A stretch of DNA of 10,806 bases from CAZAQB01 sp964487155 (GTDB taxonomy: Bacteria > Pseudomonadota > Gammaproteobacteria > Nitrococcales > Nitrococcaceae): NCBI GenBank assembly GCA_964487155.1, contig CAZAQB010000113.1, forward strand, positions 1-10,806, written 5' to 3'. Position numbers and translations under genes: made by a program. Positions 9,988 through 10,806 of this stretch are shown in pieces. Below the pieces are notes generated by a model that was given only the letters and a program-made list of their open reading frames with translations, was not told the origin of the DNA and made no database searches. The stretch's first letter is position 1. The number at the start of each line of letters is the position of its first letter.

Positions 9988-10014
9988 GTCACGGAGCTTC
10001 GCACCGTGACCTAC
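9988..10014 (-). repeat. REP module, reverse orientation
   Basis: GTCACGG (9988-9994) pairs with CCGTGAC (10004-10010). After an A-A mismatch a further GC/GC pairing closes a TTC loop. CTAC (10011-10014) is the GTAG head on the minus strand. It shares its outer stem with the module at 10042-10072 and forms an inverted pair with it. Confidence 0.75.
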
Positions 10015-10041
10015 GGCGCTACCGGCTCGCCGAAGCCCGCC

Positions 10042-10072
10042 GCAGGTCACGTTGCGCGCAGCGCTACGTGAC
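10042..10072 (+). repeat. REP module with variant GCAG head
   Basis: GCAG (10042-10045) precedes GTCACGT (10046-10052), which pairs with ACGTGAC (10066-10072). Inside a T-T mismatch, GCGC pairs with GCGC around a 3-nt loop. The head and outer stem are the reverse complement of 10006-10014 with one mismatch, so the two modules form a BIME-like pair. Confidence 0.7.
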
Positions 10073-10127
10073 GCTCTTCGACGCGCCCGCCGGCGCCGCG
10101 CCACCGCATGGGCGCTCTGGCCAAGAC

Positions 10128-10158
10128 GGTGGGCTTCGCTGCGCTCTGCCCACCCTAC
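10128..10158 (-). repeat. REP module, complete copy of the GGTGGGC type
   Basis: GGTGGGC (10128-10134) pairs with GCCCACC (10148-10154), followed by CTAC (10155-10158), the GTAG head on the minus strand. It is the intact relative of the truncated copy at 9938-9953. Confidence 0.75.
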
Positions 10159-10246
10159 CGGCCACGGCCCGGGCAACACCCTGCAACCCCGCGCCGCGCC
10201 GCCGGTCCAATCCGGCATGGCCCGCAATCCTGAAGCCGGCACCGCC

Positions 10247-10705
10247 ATGAACCTGCGACGCGCGACCCTGCTGCTGGCCGCACTGCTCTGCCTGGCCCCC
10301 GCTGGCGCCGCCGAGCTGCACAGCTACGCCATCGTCCAGGACGACGCCACCCTGCGCATCCGCAACACCACGGTCCACCTCTACGGCATCCACATCCCGG
10401 AGACCGGCCGGCACTGCCGCACCTTCATGCGGCCGGTGATCTGCGGCTCCCGGGCGGTGCTGGCACTGGAGTTCAAGATCCAGGGCTTCGTGCGTTGCGA
10501 GCTCCTGGCACGGCACCACGACCGTTCGGCCACCGGCCGCTGTTTCGTGGGCGAGGAGGATCTGAGCGCCTACCTGCTGAGCCAGGGCTGGGCGCTCGCC
10601 CTGCCCGATGCGCCGTTCCAGTACCACGCCCTGGAGCGCATCGCCCGCCACCAGCAGCGCGGCGTCTGGGGCTTCTCCGCGGACCAGATACAGCCCCGCC
10701 GCTGA
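10247..10705 (+). CDS. Secreted SNase-like (thermonuclease-family) protein, catalytic residues apparently lost
   Basis: The 152-residue product starts with a clear signal peptide (MNLRR, a hydrophobic core of about 15 residues, then PAGA-AE), so it is exported. The rest resembles a staphylococcal nuclease OB-fold: LYGIHIPE (45-52), CELLARHHDRSATGRCFVGEEDLSAYLLSQGWAL (84-117) and a C-terminal ARHQQRGVWGF motif (133-143). In active SNases the first motif reads R-x3-4-D-x-P-E. Here the arginine and aspartate positions are His44 and His49, and only Glu52 is kept. The second catalytic arginine also seems absent in HDRSATGRC. Four cysteines in the mature part (57, 66, 84, 99) could form disulfides. 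I infer a nuclease homologue that binds rather than cuts, though the alignment is by eye. ATG 10247 is preferred over the in-frame ATG at 10217 because it starts directly at the signal peptide. No strong SD is visible. Confidence 0.75.
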   Translation: MNLRRATLLLAALLCLAPAGAAELHSYAIVQDDATLRIRNTTVHLYGIHIPETGRHCRTFMRPVICGSRAVLALEFKIQGFVRCELLARHHDRSATGRCFVGEEDLSAYLLSQGWALALPDAPFQYHALERIARHQQRGVWGFSADQIQPRR

Positions 10706-10740
10706 CCGCCGGCACGCCGCGTCAGATCCCTTGCGCCGCC

Positions 10741-10746
10741 TATACT
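10741..10746 (+). promoter_or_regulatory. Possible -10 element for the gene starting at the right edge
   Basis: TATACT matches five of six bases of the -10 consensus and lies 64 nt before the probable start codon at 10805. No convincing -35 sits 16-18 nt upstream. The rest of 10706-10793 shows no terminator or gene. Confidence 0.25.
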
Positions 10747-10793
10747 TGGCTTGTCCCGGCCGGGAGCGGGACTCGTGCCGAGCGGCAGTTCAC

Positions 10794-10806
10794 AGGGGGC
10801 AGCCAT
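10794..10806 (+). promoter_or_regulatory. Ribosome binding site and probable start of a truncated next gene
   Basis: AGGGGG (10794-10799) is followed by a 5-nt spacer and then AT at the very end of the window. If the next base is G, this is the start codon of a plus-strand gene. Nothing can be said about its product. Confidence 0.4.

Larger units (their letters stand above)
9918..10246. repeat. Gene-free spacer carrying a cluster of five REP-like modules
   Basis: This 329-bp stretch between metH and the SNase-like gene holds no gene I can support. Positions 9938-10158 are packed with REP-type hairpins of three different stem sequences, each next to GTAG or a variant (listed separately). The cluster is bounded by a perfect 13-nt inverted repeat, GTAGGGTGGGCAG at 9938-9950 and its reverse complement at 10146-10158. 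No T-tract terminator follows metH, so the REP stems may protect its mRNA end. Positions 10159-10246 are plain GC-rich sequence with no clear promoter for the next gene. Confidence 0.75.

Noticed and set aside
10052..10246. N-terminal extension of the SNase-like frame
   Set aside because: The extension crosses a REP module and is Arg/Ala-rich without similarity. A proper signal peptide begins at 10247.

Overview
The window is very GC-rich with short spacers, and every long reading frame has strong G/C third-position bias. The gene set (MltB-type murein transglycosylase, cyclic-di-GMP EAL protein, cobalamin-dependent MetH) and the GTAG-headed REP palindromes fit the chromosome of a high-GC gammaproteobacterium. 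The SNase-like protein resembles ones I associate with Ectothiorhodospiraceae (Thioalkalivibrio-type). That assignment comes from recognition, not from a search. No phage, plasmid, transposase, CRISPR, tRNA or rRNA signal is visible.

Layout: (1) 1-327 is a gene-free edge with three REP palindromes, two of them forming an inverted pair. (2) 328-3885 holds two minus-strand genes: a membrane-anchored PAS-PAS-GGDEF-EAL protein, transcribed first, then a secreted lytic murein transglycosylase with a C-terminal peptidoglycan-binding domain. They are 117 bp apart, and the second has its own candidate promoter. (3) 3886-4170 is a divergent spacer with AT-rich patches and an inverted 15-nt motif facing both flanking genes. 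(4) 4171-5966 is a two-gene plus-strand unit: an amidoligase (glutamine synthetase-like fold) overlapping by 22 bp a class-I glutamine amidotransferase / peptidase C26 protein that starts at TTG. (5) 5964-6143 holds repeats: a 31-nt inverted repeat built of 10-nt units, whose left arm contains the stop codon of the preceding gene, and a second short periodic repeat. (6) 6216-9917 is a full-length metH. (7) 9918-10246 is gene-free and holds five GTAG/GCAG-headed REP modules. (8) 10247-10705 encodes a secreted SNase-fold protein whose key catalytic positions look substituted. (9) The last bases carry a ribosome binding site and probably the first two bases of the next start codon.

How the genes fit together: metH is a housekeeping gene of methionine and folate metabolism with no visible tie to its neighbours. 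The EAL protein probably lowers cyclic-di-GMP, since its GGDEF motif is degraded (GADKF) while the EAL site is intact. The least understood part is the amidoligase plus amidotransferase pair. The two families are known to occur together and are predicted to make or trim an amide or gamma-glutamyl-type bond on an unknown substrate. It is the best candidate here for an uncharacterised biochemical system. The REP and periodic repeats are the most unusual non-coding content.
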